From contig OZ038450.1 of NCBI GenBank assembly GCA_964036195.1, positions 13,208,701-13,272,700 on the forward strand: a stretch of 64,000 nt of DNA, written 5' to 3'. Below the pieces are notes generated by a model, which saw only the letters and a list, made by a program, of their open reading frames with translations, was not told the DNA's origin and did no database searches. Shown here in pieces: positions 10,186 to 21,279 of this stretch. Origin of the DNA: Sphaerolaimus hirsutus. Lineage: Eukaryota; Nematoda; Chromadorea; Monhysterida; Sphaerolaimidae. Position 1 is the stretch's first letter, and the number at the start of each line of letters is the position of its first letter. The position numbers and the translations under genes are program-made.

Positions 10186-10516
10186 CTGAGCAGAATCTTT
10201 GAATGATAATTCCTTCTGAAAAATGAATTTTTGGACCTCGACCGACCTGTACAAATTGCCCTTTCTTGTAGATTGTGTACTCCATTATATCTATATCTAT
10301 CCACGTAGTATTATTTGCTGACATATTTATAATTTCTTCGTTTAGAAAGTTTCTTTGAGCCTCACTCTCAGTCACCAAAAATAAGGTGTCAAAATGAGAA
10401 GTGCAATTAGTTAGAAATCTATGTTCGGTTCGGTACATTTTAAAGTGAAGTGGCTCCAACAGTTCAAATGCACTTCCAGGGTTCCCACTTTCAGAATGTG
10501 TCCTCCCATGGTTCAC
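10186..10516 (-). CDS. C-type-lectin-like domain fragment
   Basis: The frame contains a CTLD-like run, NCTSHFDTLFLVTESEAQRN then FLNEEIINMSANNTTWIDIDI, resembling the C-x-x-x-x-x-LV-x-x-S-x-x-E-x-NF and WIG positions of C-type lectin folds. A CAG|GTATTG donor lies at 10186/10185. The usual WND and QPD/EPN calcium-site motifs are not seen. The frame could be a decayed gene, since a fold-back transposon starts only about 50 bp upstream. Its exact start is unknown. Confidence 0.35.
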
Positions 10517-10566
10517 ATTTACGAGACTAGACTGTGACTAGAACTCGACTCGACTCGCCTCGTGAC

Positions 10567-11920
10567 CATAGCTGGAATCGAGGGTGGCATTTTAGGGGGG
10601 GGGGGAACCAGAATTTCGTGTCATCCCATTCTGTCGTACATTGGCCGATTTAAATGCCGTCCGAGTATGTTGGGGTTTGGGGTCGGGGCTATGTGTAAAA
10701 AAATTTTTTTCCTCAAATAATCCCCCAGTCCCGAGATAAGGTGGGTCTATAAAAACATGGTCATTTTGCATGGCCGATCTTGCCGATTGAGTTTGAAGCT
10801 TAATAACTCGTCCATTTCTAGGCCGATTTGGACCGTTCAACAGTTAAAATGATCGGCACGACCTGTCGATTCCGTTTTTGTGGTCGGATTAGTGATGTCT
10901 ATATTCGGTATGCCGCTTTGACCCGGTTTTTCGACACGAAAACTAAATTTTTCTAAACATGCTATCATATACTTTATACAATTAGAATTCATATAAAACA
11001 AAAATGAGTTCAATATCTCTTTCCGATCAAAAGTTATAGCGCTTTAAACTTTTCCCTCTCATCCACATAACTAACGCATGCATGCAACTTCAAAACGCTA
11101 TATATCGACTATTTCTCAGCCGATTTTCACCAATGCACACTTAAAATGATCAGAATAACATGGGGGTATTGTTTTTATGTTCATTTTATCTGTATGCATT
11201 TTCATTATGATACTTTCATTCATGAGTTCGCATTATTTTCTTCTATCGGAAATTTTATAAAAAATATGGATAATCTGGAAATCACAATGAAATCTCCATG
11301 TTTTTCCGATCAATTTAAGTGTCCGATCATTGGTGAAAATCGGCTGAGAAATGGTCGAGATATGGCGTTTTGAAGTTGCATGCATTATTCTTCATGCGGT
11401 TATTTTTGTGGTTGGGAGTGAAAAGTTTGAAGCGCTATATAACTTTTGATCGGAATGAAATATTGAACTCATTTTTGTTTTATATGAATTCTAATCGTCC
11501 AAAGTATATGATAGCATGTTTAGAAAAATTTAGTTTTCGTGTCGAAAAACCGAGTCAAAGCGGCATACGGAATATAGACATCAGTAATCCGATCACAAAA
11601 ACGGAATCAACAGGTTGTGCTGATCATTTTAACTGTTGAACGGTCCAAATCGGCCTAGAAATGGCCGAGTTATTAAGCTTCAAACTCAATCGGCAAGATC
11701 GGCCATGCAAAATGACCATGTTTTTATAGACCCACCTTATCTCGGGACTGGGGGATTATTTGAGGAATAAAAAAATTTTTACACATAGCCCCGACCCCAA
11801 ACCCCAACATACTCGGACGGCATTAAAATCGGCCAATGTACGACAGAATGGGATGACGCGAAAGTCTGGTGGACCCCCCCCCCCCCCCCCCCTAAAATGC
11901 CACCCTCGATTCCAGCTATG
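10567..11920. mobile_element. 1.35-kb fold-back element with near-perfect 8-bp TSD
   Basis: Arms of about 600 bp (10567 to about 11175 and about 11300-11920) are inverted copies with many point differences. Outer ends are CATAGCTGGAATCGAGGG and its complement. Flanks CTCGTGAC (10559-10566) and CTCGTAAC (11921-11928) match at 7 of 8 bases. No transposase is coded; the short frames inside are shadows. The loop is about 120 bp. Confidence 0.7.
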
Positions 11921-12664
11921 CTCGTAACTCGAGGGTAAAAATGGGTGCCAAAAGACTGAACTCGACTCAACCAGAAAAATATGGTCTGTTCTGTTCCGAA
12001 GATTTATTTTTGTGTAATTTGGGTCCACATTTTCCGATCAACAGTAAACAACTGAATATTTTATCCAGTTCCAATTGCCATAAACGGGCCCAAACAATGA
12101 TTTCTGGCCGATTAGAGAAATCCCGGGCCGCAGGGCGGCATGACCCTTTCATTTTTGGCGCCACAATTTTCCCATGGCATATGAGCCAGGCCAGATTTAG
12201 CCAAAGCTCGCAGCTGAGCCGATAAATCTGTATCGGCCACACTTTGATAACATTGCGATGCAACGGGCCTGTTCGCCGATTGCATCATATCGAGCTATAA
12301 AGTCTGGGACAAAATTACTTGACCACTTTACTTGCGTTGTTTCGATATTGAGTTGACAACTTTATTTTATTTGCGTTACCCTGTGCACTCTACCTATTTC
12401 CTGCACAGGTTTCTTATTTCTATTTTTTTTTCTTGTGTTAGCTGAAAAACCGATTCAGGTCGAATTATTATGTTCTGTCAGTTCCGGGTGTGTTCAGGAT
12501 GTAGAAATTGATTGCTTGTTTTTTTTGCCGCTCTAGTTTCTCCCTTATCCGTTTGAAATCCTATTTATTCCAAATTACTATTTATATTTTTACTTCAGTT
12601 AAATTATTTAATTTCAGTGAAATTTTTTTGGACCACCACCCAAGCCCACATCCATGGCCATGAC

Positions 12665-12882
12665 TAGTGATGTGAAAAACGCCAGGACTTTGGCTCCAAG
12701 CGCCAAATGGCGTCATGGCGCTTTTCCGACACCTAGCGCCAATGGCGCCAGAGCAAAATGGCGCCAAGCGCCATGGCCGCCAGCGCCGGGCGTTTTGTTC
12801 GTGGCACCAGGCAAAAATAGCGGCAAAAGCGCCATGGCGCTTTTTTCTTTGGCGCCAGCGCCATGGCGCTTTTACATCACTA
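12665..12882. mobile_element. 218-bp hAT-like MITE, GCGCC family, perfect TSD
   Basis: Ends TAGTGATGTGAAAA and TTTTACATCACTA are inverted, and GCCATGAC is repeated exactly at 12657-12664 and 12883-12890. The interior is an alternation of GGCGCCA, GCGCCATGGCGC and AAAAGCGCC. The 8-bp duplication and the TAGTG start fit the hAT superfamily. Confidence 0.78.
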
Positions 12883-13232
12883 GCCATGACCCATGTAATC
12901 ATCTCCCTCTTAAATGTAGAGGGATGCCAAATTGAATTCGATTTTGAATTGAAGCATCGCAAGACAAGTATCATGCCATGCCACACACAAATAAATGTCT
13001 GCTCAAGCTACGTATGTATTTTTTAACTTCGAGCTACTTATGTAACTTAAAACTACGAAACTTCATTTCCCCAGTCCATTTGAATAAATAACTCGAAGGT
13101 TTATTTCTCAAAACGACATTGCATTCATGGTGCATGATTTGACGTGAACTCATTCACAAAAATACGGTAGCACTCCCCACAAAAGCACGTTTCCCCGATC
13201 AATATGCATAGTAAATGCGACTCAAGAATGCA

Positions 13233-13656
13233 CCGTATTTCCTCGAAATACCCCTCTCAAAATGGACACTGAATTTTTAAACCCCCCCCCCTCGAAATAC
13301 CCCCACCCCCCAAAAAAAACAGTGTATAGAGAACGTAAATGACAAAACTACGGTATTTGTGACCCGGGAAACGACGAACACACGTTAAAAACAATGACAG
13401 TGTATCTTAGAAAAGGGTTTATACCGTCTACGTAAATATTTACTTATATAAGTCTATAGAGTCTTATACGCATGGCGGGTTTTGTTGCATTTTTCGACGT
13501 CTGTGTAAGTTACAAACAACAATTTAGTACTGGGATTTCAAAAAATCTCTGGCGAAATAATAAACCCCCCTCGAAATACCCCCCCCCCGTTTAACCCCCA
13601 CCCACAAAATGTCCACTCTGAAAAATACCTCCGGGGGGTAATTCGAGGAAATACGG
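13233..13656. mobile_element. MITE, CCGTATTTCCTCGAA family
   Basis: CCGTATTTCCTCGAAATACC lies at the left and the inverted end at the right (TTCGAGGAAATACGG, then TA at 13657-13658). The left flank is CA instead of TA, probably a later substitution. The interior is the family's AAATGACAAAACTACGG and CTGGCGAAATAATAAACC blocks. Confidence 0.68.
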
Positions 13657-14328
13657 TATGTATGCAGCGCCCGTGAAAACTTGTTCAATCCTGATTCAGT
13701 GCAAGTAAATACCGACGCATCTATTTCATGTGTGCCCATGATAAGGGTATAGGCAAACAGCGGCATCCTGCGTCGAAATGTTGTTGTGCAGCATTTCAGT
13801 TCGCTTGCCTTGTAACGACCATTCGTAAAATGATTTGCTCGTTTGCCATTTGCCAAGACTTTTATCATTCGAAGTTTGTACGAAAGCGACAGAGTAATGT
13901 CACGGAATATTCCGACATAACATTGATTTTTATAGATTTCGGCGTTATTTATCTACTTATGCCACTGGATATGGCGCTAAAAATCGCCAGATTTTGGCGC
14001 CAGCGTGATTTTCAAGTGCCAACGAACACCAGCCGTGCTAGTGACATGCTCGAAAACACTTTTACACTTTCCTGGATAAAAATTGTAAAATGTTGTGCAT
14101 TTCTAAGAATCAAAGGGACTTTCACATTTTTTTCTGGCTAAAAATGTTTGCTTTACAATTTCAGTGGTCGAAAGATACTACTCCATATTACCTATATTTA
14201 ACAACTCTGCCTCTGCGATCCTCATTTGATATTGTATCAAACTTAAAGCTTTTTCAGGATTTGATAAATTCGCGAAAGCGCTTAATTTTATTCAACTAAA
14301 TATTTCACGCCACCGACCGTATATCACC

Positions 14329-14428
14329 ATGAACAAATCGATTATTCTCCTGATGACATTGGCCCTGTTTCTGGTGCTGGTTTCTGGCAGCCGGGAAGAA
14401 AGGAGGCAGGCCAAAAAAGCGGAGCGAG
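14329..14428 (+). CDS. Cys-rich peptide exon 1 (signal peptide)
   Basis: The ATG has a favourable context (ATCACCATGA). 33 codons plus one base precede the donor GCGAG|GTGATT. It encodes the hydrophobic signal sequence and the basic propeptide-like segment. Confidence 0.65.
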
Positions 14429-16060
14429 GTGATTTACATTTTTCCGCGTTTTCCGGAACTTTTTTCCGGATCCGAAACTTATTGACGCGCAAGCTTTCAT
14501 GCAACTTTTCGTCACCCATCTCAGAAGCGCGCGGCATCGTCAAGTGTTTCCGGAAGGAAGTGCTGTGCGAGCAGCCCGACAGATGCGCTCAGAAATGCAC
14601 CCGGTTCGGAGAGAAGAAGGCCATCGAGGGGTTGGTTATTTGCATTTTTGCTCCGAAATTTCCCGTCGTAGGATTCTCAATGTGACTATTTATGTGTGGG
14701 GCCACCCCCAGAGCCTGTGCAAAGTGTCAAAAGTCATGTTAAATGCCCTGTAAAATATCAAATGACAGGTATAAATAAAGGTTTTACACTCTGTGGGAGT
14801 GGCCCGTGGTGCAAGTCTCAGACACAGTAAAATGTCATGTGTCATGTAAAAGACCCTTTAAAATGTCACGTCATGTAAAATACCCTGTAAGTAAAGTGTC
14901 AAATGTCATGCAAAAACCCTGTAAAGTATCCCAATCTTAATCGATATTATCCAAATCGTATGTTAATGCAATTTTTTGAAAATGATACCATTCAGATAAT
15001 AATTCGCGTACCATATTGACATTTTGCATACTAGTTTACTAACACCAGTAAACTCAAAATTGAGTGTTCATAAAACAGTTTTGAGCGCATTTGAGTTGGG
15101 TCAGGCCTATTGGCGCAGCACACACTAGTTTACTAACGGTAAACTAAGAATTTGGTAAACTCATTTTTCAGCTTCTGAGCGCATCTGAGTTTACCGAAAT
15201 GAGCTGTTCGTCAACTACAGTTAACGGAGATCAAAAATAACACATTCCGGTAAACTCAGATGCGCTCAGAAGCTAAAAAATGAGTTTACCAAATATTTAG
15301 TTTTCCGTTAGTAAACTAGTGTGTGCAGCGGCATTATGCATGTAAACTCATTATGCATGTAGACCTATTTTGGGCACATTATACCAGCAGGGGTAAGGAA
15401 GTAAGGTAGGTAACACAACCCCAAACTGCCCAGCTATCTATCTATACCAGGGACAATTTTTTTAGTCACTTTCCCCTGAACAGCTCCCCCTCCTGCAAAT
15501 TGCATAGCTATCAAGCTATCTGGTGCGCTTTTGAGCAATCTTACCCTAATTGTTACCAAGTCGCTAATTTTCATACTTTTTTATAGATTTTCACCTTTCA
15601 AATCACTAGGTTATGTGTTTTATTGCGTATTTTCAGCATGCCGGGTATAGTTGAAGCCGGTTCTACATGCATGATGGGTTTACATGCATAATGGCACAGG
15701 ACCTATAAGTGCGCGTAGAGCCATTTATCACGTCTGGCCACTTGAAGAACAGTTTCTGAAACCAGCTTTGAAAGCATCTGAGTTCACCAACAATCATGAG
15801 AATCCATCAACTTCTGGTGATGGAGAATGAAATCTGATTTATATTTGTAAATTCAAATGTGTATAAACCAGATCTAGCATTACCGAAAGTTATGCCATAA
15901 AGTTATATGTAGAGCCTCATAGATGAGCACGTTTCTCAACTGAATTACTTTCAGTTATTACCTATTAAATCTCTTTCTCATTACTTTCAGTTTGACCGGC
16001 GCGTGCGAACAAAATGCAAATGGAAGGACGAAATGCTGCTGCAAGAAACCACAAGAATGA
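14329..16060 (+). CDS. Secreted eight-cysteine peptide precursor (defensin-like), three exons
   Basis: Exons 14329-14428, 14525-14630 and 15991-16060 join in frame (phases 1 and 2) to 91 codons plus TGA at 16058. Residues 1-20 are a clear signal peptide (MNKSIILLMTLALFLVLVSG). A basic, possibly cleaved segment follows (REERRQAKK). The mature part has eight cysteines: C-x6-C-x5-C-x3-C, then about 18 residues, C-x8-CCC. CxxxC plus a C-terminal CxC fits a cysteine-stabilised alpha-beta fold as in defensins; a toxin or other disulfide peptide is possible. Donors are GAG|GTGATT and GGG|GTTGGT; acceptors are CCCATCTCAG and ATTACTTTCAG. A further acceptor (CTTTTTCAG, near 14258) suggests a spliced 5' UTR. 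No specific family is recognised. Confidence 0.68.
14525..14630 (+). CDS. Cys-rich peptide exon 2
   Basis: The acceptor is CACCCATCTCAG and the donor is GAGGG|GTTGGT. It encodes cysteines 1-4, including CAQKC, the CxxxC helix motif. The frame closes only with this donor, since using GTTATT three bases later loses phase with exon 3. Confidence 0.65.
14690..14935. repeat. CCTGTAAAATGTCAAATGTC dispersed repeat
   Basis: Short blocks such as TGTCAAATGTCATG, CCCTGTAAA and AGTCATGTTAAATG recur. The same vocabulary occurs at 16690-16770, 18008-18196, 22276-22320, 31180-31275 and 48640-48740. Confidence 0.6.
15117..15327. mobile_element. Fold-back MITE, CACACTAGTTTACTAAC family
   Basis: Left arm CACACTAGTTTACTAACGG...GAGTTTACCGAAATG and right arm CATTCCGGTAAACTCAGATG...GTTAGTAAACTAGTGTG pair almost completely around a loop of about 45 bp. 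It lies in the second intron of the peptide gene. A partial copy is at 7085-7200. Confidence 0.65.
15991..16060 (+). CDS. Cys-rich peptide exon 3
   Basis: The acceptor ATTACTTTCAG is followed by T completing a glycine codon, then LTGACEQNANGRTKCCCKKP and a stop. It supplies cysteine 5 and the terminal CCC. The intron of about 1.36 kb before it carries repeat copies. Confidence 0.65.
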
Positions 16061-16249
16061 TTTATTTCACTAACATTGATGTTTACATTAATTCAATACA
16101 TTCCTACATTCTGTTGTTGTAAGATTATTGTCCAAGGTGTATTATTGTTGTATTTATTTACTACTTGTGAAGATTCAATTTTTTTTCTGGTTTATGATAC
16201 TTATCGATATTTTGACTATCGTGAAGACATTTCACCCCTAACCATGGCA

Positions 16250-17165
16250 AAAAAAGATTCGAAAATTCGAAAATGTTTTCGAATTTTCGAATTTTTTCAG
16301 AATTTGCGAATTTTTATTTCACCACTGGAAAAACACTTAAAAATCGATTTTTTTCTCAAAAATTCGAAAATTCATAAATTCGAAAATTCGAAAATAATTT
16401 TCGACTTTTTCAGGGAATTGGAGGCCACAAAACACATTCTTACGTTAAATGTGATAATTCAATCAACAATTGATATGAGGTGAGTCTGAAAAACAGTAAT
16501 GTAAAGAAGAAAAACATCAAAAAACAGTTGAAATGGTGCTGAGGAACACTCAGCATACTCTTGCTGTGTGTTAAGCTAGTTCTGCTACAACAGACACCAC
16601 TCCATCAAAAAAATTGGCCTTGAGTTGTTGTTGCAAGTTGTTGAACAGAGCGCTGTCTGACAAGTCGATCAGTTGCCACTTTCAGTTCCAGATTCTGTAA
16701 AATGCCCTGTAGAATGTCAAATGTCATGCAAAGTGTCAACAGTCATGTAAAATGTCAAACTTATTTGTGCAAAATTTACTTGACCATATGAAATTACAGT
16801 GAAAATACTGTATTTCCTCGAAATACCCAATCAATTTTTTTCAGAGTGACCCTCGGACCTGGGAGGTATTTTGAGGGAAAGGGGTTAATTCAAGGAGGGG
16901 TGGGGGTATTTCCAACAAATACAGTGAGTTTAAAAAAGTTATACAAACATGAAAACAGTCCAAATACTGTTTTTAAAGCTTCAATTTCTATATTTTCCCA
17001 AAAAAATTTGAAAATTATTTGAAAAAATTCGAAAACTAGCCAAAAAAAATTCGAAAATTGTCCAAAAAGATTCGAAAATTCAAAAATTTGAAAATTAAAT
17101 TCGAAATTCGAAAATTAATTTGAGGAAAAATTCGAAAATTCAGTTTGGAAAAATACTTTTTTTCA
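16250..17165. repeat. TTCGAAAATTCG low-complexity blocks around a short MITE
   Basis: Runs of self-complementary TTCGAAAATTCG lie at 16252-16410 and 16950-17165. Between them (16808-16924) is a short CTGTATTTCCTCGAAATACC element with an inverted right end, an internally deleted member of the CCGTATTTCC family. The 135-codon frame at 16076-16483 crosses this repeat and is not credible. Confidence 0.5.
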
Positions 17166-17394
17166 GAGGGTTTGCCATCGTTATTCACCCCTAAACCTAA
17201 CACAAGCTTTTGTAGACTTTTTGTTTTGAAGTATCATTGAGAAGTATTTAACTCGGCTGCAATATTATCTTATCACTGTGTTTGAACAGCAGTATAATAA
17301 ACAAATTATTACCAGTAAATAAATAAATACCATTTCTCTCAAGATATCGTGCTTTCAGAACTTGAATTTGCACTGCTATATTCCATAGATGTTA

Positions 17395-17725
17395 AAACGT
17401 ATCTACGTTTACTCTGAAAAAACGTATACTCGAGTACTGAGTAAGTACGTTTACGCTTCCTCCGCAAAGAATACCTGTACTCATCTTTACGCGTACCCTT
17501 CGAAAGTCCGCGAATACAAAATAACGTAATACAAAAATTTATGGGGTGCATACAACGGCTCAACGAATTGAAACGGGTGCTAGAATTATCGAACTTGCAA
17601 TGGGTAAGGAAAGTGACAACTCTCACTTTTATGTTTTCCTGGGTTCAAAACTGAAAAAATACTCGCTTTTACGTTTTCATTGAGTAAAAATGCTGGCTTT
17701 TACGTTTACCGGTACTCACCTTTTA
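17395..17725. repeat. ACGTTTACTC / GAGTACGTTT dispersed repeat
   Basis: AAACGTATCTACGTTTACTC, ACTCGAGTACTGAGTAAG and TTTTACGTTTACCGG are arranged in both orientations. Related fragments are at 32290-32440, 50706-50830 and 51650-51795. Confidence 0.45.
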
Positions 17726-18007
17726 TGCAGTGTAAAAGTGAAAAATTTACTGAACGTTTTCTGTACTTCAACTCTGCGATATTCACCGCTCCAAATTCAC
17801 AATCGTCAATCCACCAAAAAGCCGAGCCAAAAACGCAACCAAAACCGCGAACAAACTCGAAGCCAATCAATTCGGCCGTGCCAAAATCAACCCAAAACAC
17901 GCGTTATTCCAAAATATCAAATGTACCAAATCACGAAGGCTCCGGTTTTGGCATACAGCAATGAAATGCCGCTTGATTGCACACTGGGGGATATGCGGCG
18001 CTGGGGG

Positions 18008-18196
18008 CAGTCCCAGACCCTGTAAAATGCCCTGTAAAATCTCAAATGTCATGCAAAGTGACAAAAGTCACGTAAAATTCCCGGTATAATGGGATGCCAA
18101 ATGTAAAATTGCCATTTTACCGGGTATTTTACGTGACTTTCGACACTTTGCATGACATTATACATTTTACAGGGCATTTTACAGGGTCTGGGACTG
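18008..18196. mobile_element. 189-bp fold-back MITE, CAGTCCCAGACCCTG family
   Basis: CAGTCCCAGACCCTGTAAAA and its inverted copy ACAGGGTCTGGGACTG enclose an almost fully self-complementary interior. The target duplication is unclear. This is the complete version of fragments scattered in the window. Confidence 0.65.
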
Positions 18197-18409
18197 GCAC
18201 CTGGTGGTAATCTAATAAGCAAACCCTTGCCTGCTCAAAGATATATGGCATTGGGGGCCCATTTGCAGCTTGTTGCCTAACAGTGGCATGTTTTTTAGTG
18301 GTGGAAATTGGCGATTTAATGGCGCTGGCGCCATTGGCTTGGGAACAGTTATGCTGTAGATTTATGATTCAATTATAGAACCTAAGGCGCCCGGCACGCG
18401 AGTACCGTA

Positions 18410-18520
18410 TTGTTTCTAATAGAACGGTATACCTCCTAAATAGAACGGCATGTTTTGACTCTTATTTGCACTCATCAGAACAATAGAACGACAGCCTCCA
18501 ATAGAACGGCAAGTTGTAGT
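18410..18520. repeat. Short AATAGAACGGCA repeat
   Basis: Five imperfect copies of AATAGAACGRCA at irregular 25-60 bp spacing. The function is unknown. Confidence 0.4.
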
Positions 18521-18840
18521 GCTTAGTTAATGTAGGTCTAAGGAAGTTGTAGAGTTCAGGGAAATTTAGGGAGTTTTTTTCTATCACCTGTTGCCCCGTT
18601 TTCACGCATGGATGAAGCGTGTTTTCGACTGCAGTGTGATTTTAGGGTTTTTGGGGGTAAAAAGTACAATCCAATTTGTCTGCATTGGTCCGAGATATTT
18701 CTCATTTCATCAAGATATTTCACAGCTCTCTGCTCTGGTTATGTATACCTATTTACATGGTCCGGCTGAAAAGTCCCCGGGCAGTGCTCGCCATTTGCGC
18801 TAGGGGTAAGCTACGGTCATAAAATTTTAACACATTAATA

Positions 18841-19081
18841 CCGTATTTCCTCGAATTACCCCCGGGGGGTTTATTTTTTCAGAGTGAAAATTTTGAGTGA
18901 AAAACGAGAAAAATGCAACAATAACCACCATTTATAAGTTTTTACAGCCTTATATAAGGATGTAGATGGTATAAACGATGTTCTAACGTAACACAGTAAG
19001 TGTTTTGAACGTCTGTTATGCATTTCCCGGACCACAAATTCATAGTGCCCATTTTGAGGGGGGTATTTCGAGGAAATACGG
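18841..19081. mobile_element. CCGTATTTCC-family MITE nested in fold-back arm
   Basis: Starts CCGTATTTCCTCGAATTACC and ends TTCGAGGAAATACGG, with TA at 18839-18840 and 19082-19083. The uninterrupted right arm shows the empty site (CATTAATATATCAGG on its complement), so the duplicated target is exactly TA. Confidence 0.8.
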
Positions 19082-19174
19082 TATATCAGGTGTTTTGAGT
19101 TTTCACCCAAAATTTCACTTCTTTAGCTCCACCCACTGCGGAACTGTGGGGCTTAGAATTTCGGTCATTTTGTA

Positions 19175-19364
19175 TACTCGGCAGACATGATACTCTACAA
19201 ATAGATACGATTTATGTCTTCGGTTGGCAGATGGCCAACTGAAAACTTATGAATCAACATTTCGCAAAAAGAAAAGAAACGCTGAATGCCAGAATTGACT
19301 AGTGATGACATCATGATGGGAGTGTTTCCTCCGGAAAAATGTACGGCGTAATGTCATCCAAGTA
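19175..19364. mobile_element. 190-bp TA-target element, ACTCGGCAGACATG family
   Basis: The left end TACTCGGCAGACAT and the inverted right end TACTTGGATGACAT are imperfect inverted repeats. TA lies at 19173-19174 and 19365-19366. The opposite fold-back arm reads through as CATTTTGTACTGATG, the pre-insertion state. Confidence 0.7.
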
Positions 19365-20109
19365 TACTGATGTACAAATGGTGCTCTAGCTCAATGCTGC
19401 TTCAAGTTGTGATCATGAAACTTTGGTTACTGTAAGCCACCAGTGTTGGCAATGTGCCAGCACTAACCAACATTAGCTATGATATCATAAGCCTAGTTCA
19501 TATTGTCCTTAGTGTCACTACTCTCATCACCAAATTCATCATTCTGCCTCTCCTTCTCAAAAAGTGGTTAATACAGGATGCATTTTGCATGCACACTGCT
19601 GTTGAACACAGGTAATGTCTCCACTACAGATTAGTAATGAAACATAGGAATATTTATAACACATAACTCACTTACTGCACATTTCAAAACAACATTAAAA
19701 TCACTGCAATACAACATGATCTCAGATGATCACCAAAAACATCCATCACAGTTCCCACGTTTCTTGCACATCACCCTGTTCTGCATATTAATTTTACCTT
19801 TATAGCAATGATGTTGATAAAAGTGTTGAATATTATCAGCACATTACCAACACTGGTGGCTTACAGTAACCAAAGTTTCATGATCACAACTTAAAGCAGC
19901 ATTGAGCTAGAGCACCATTTGTACATCAGTACAAAATGACCGAAATTGAAACCCCCACAGTTCCGCAGTGGGTTGAGCTAGAGGGGTGAAATTTTGGGTG
20001 GTAACTCAAAACACCTGATATATTAATGTGTTGTAATTTTATGACCGTAGCTTACCCCTAGCGCGAATGGCGAGCACTGCCCGGGGACTTTTCAGCCAGA
20101 CCATGTACA

Positions 20110-20725
20110 TAACCCGGATATTTATAAATACTCGGTGGACCGCACGCTATACACTTTTCTGAACCATACACCCCATCATGACGCCATCATTAATAAAAAA
20201 TTGTTTTATAAAGTAAAAAAATATTGCAGGCGCGAAACATGTGAGTTGCATTCGGCTACGCTATTTTCTTTTAAAAATAATTTTCACTAAAAATAATTTT
20301 CTTTTTTGTGAAAGTGCATACGAAAGTAACCTCCTCGACCAAGCCATTAATTAATTTTGAGCGCACATACTTTGCGGTTCGCAGAGTATACTACAGTTGC
20401 ATATTTTAGTTTGCAAGTGTGTATTTCTGAAACAATAGTAAGTCAAGCTGACCGAACTCAGTTGATGGTACAAGACAAGACAGTCATAAATATCACATCA
20501 CAAACAAAGCCTTTGTCTCTTCCATTTGTAAATATGCATTGGTTGTGTTTTGGTGCCATTTGCATGTGACTTTGGCACTGGAGAATTGAGTGCAATTGAG
20601 TGAGATTGACTGTTTATCCTTCCCACTTGGTACTTTCTGGGTAGGAATGGGATTGGATTAATGCAGATGTGTCTATGGTATTTTGATAATGATTGTGTTG
20701 CTTAAAAGAATTCTAATTTTGGATA
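20110..20725. other. No recognisable gene or repeat
   Basis: AT-rich sequence. A 70-codon frame at 20357 has no splice or family support. Confidence 0.4.
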
Positions 20726-20730
20726 ATCTA

Positions 20731-21176
20731 CCGTATTACCTCGAATAAACCCCCCCTTGAATTAACCGCCCCTCGAAATACCCCCTAAAATTTTGCTGAG
20801 GAAATAATGACCCCCTCGAAATACCCCCTAAAATTTTGCTGAGGAAATAATGCCTCCCCCCTCGAAATACCCCCCTAAAATTGAGTGTAAAGAGAATGTA
20901 CATGACAAATACCGTGGTGTGTGATCTGTATGATGCAGAACACACCTTGAAACCGATGACTGAGTGACGTTACGTCAGGGTTTATGTGTAATATACAGTT
21001 CTATATACGTCTATAAACACATACATTTATGTAAATGTTTGATTTTACTATGTTTGAGTATGAGGAATTTCAGAAAATTTCTGGCGAAATAATAGACCCC
21101 CCTCGAATTACCCCCCCCCCCTGAAAATTTGCTGGTGAAATAATAAACCCCCTAGGGGTATTTCGAGGTAATATGG
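20731..21176. mobile_element. TA-flanked MITE, CCGTATTACCTCGAA family
   Basis: Ends CCGTATTACCTCGAA and TTTCGAGGTAATATGG, with TA at 20729-20730 and 21177-21178. It closely resembles the 4429-4838 copy, with an internal duplication of CTCGAAATACCCCCTAAAAT. Confidence 0.75.
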
Positions 21177-21279
21177 TAAATTCAATTGTAAACCATTTGG
21201 ATATTTCAAATGTTGTGTTTATTCATTTCCGCGGAGAAATCCATGTGTGTGTGGGCCAACATAGGGCATCGCCTAGGTA

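Larger units (their letters stand above)
18754..20107. mobile_element. Large fold-back element with two nested TA insertions
   Basis: Outer arms TACATGGTCCGGCTGAAAAG (18754) and the inverted end at 20107 continue inward through CTAGGGGTAAGCTACGGTCA, CCCACTGCGGAACTGTG, GATGTACAAATGGTGC and GTGATCATGAAACTTTGG. The left arm is interrupted at 18841-19081 and 19175-19364. The right arm is uninterrupted. No coding capacity is seen. Confidence 0.72.

Noticed and set aside
13524..13868. 114-codon - strand frame with CC and FTC motifs
   Set aside because: It overlaps a MITE terminus, has no good acceptor, and its C-terminal part is transposon sequence.
16076..16483. 135-codon + strand frame
   Set aside because: It runs through a TTCGAAAATTCG low-complexity block and is Phe/Ile/Lys-rich from AT bias.
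17680..17964. 94-codon frame rich in Gln/Pro/Ser/Lys
   Set aside because: It starts in a dispersed ACGTTTAC repeat, and no splice boundaries or family features were found.
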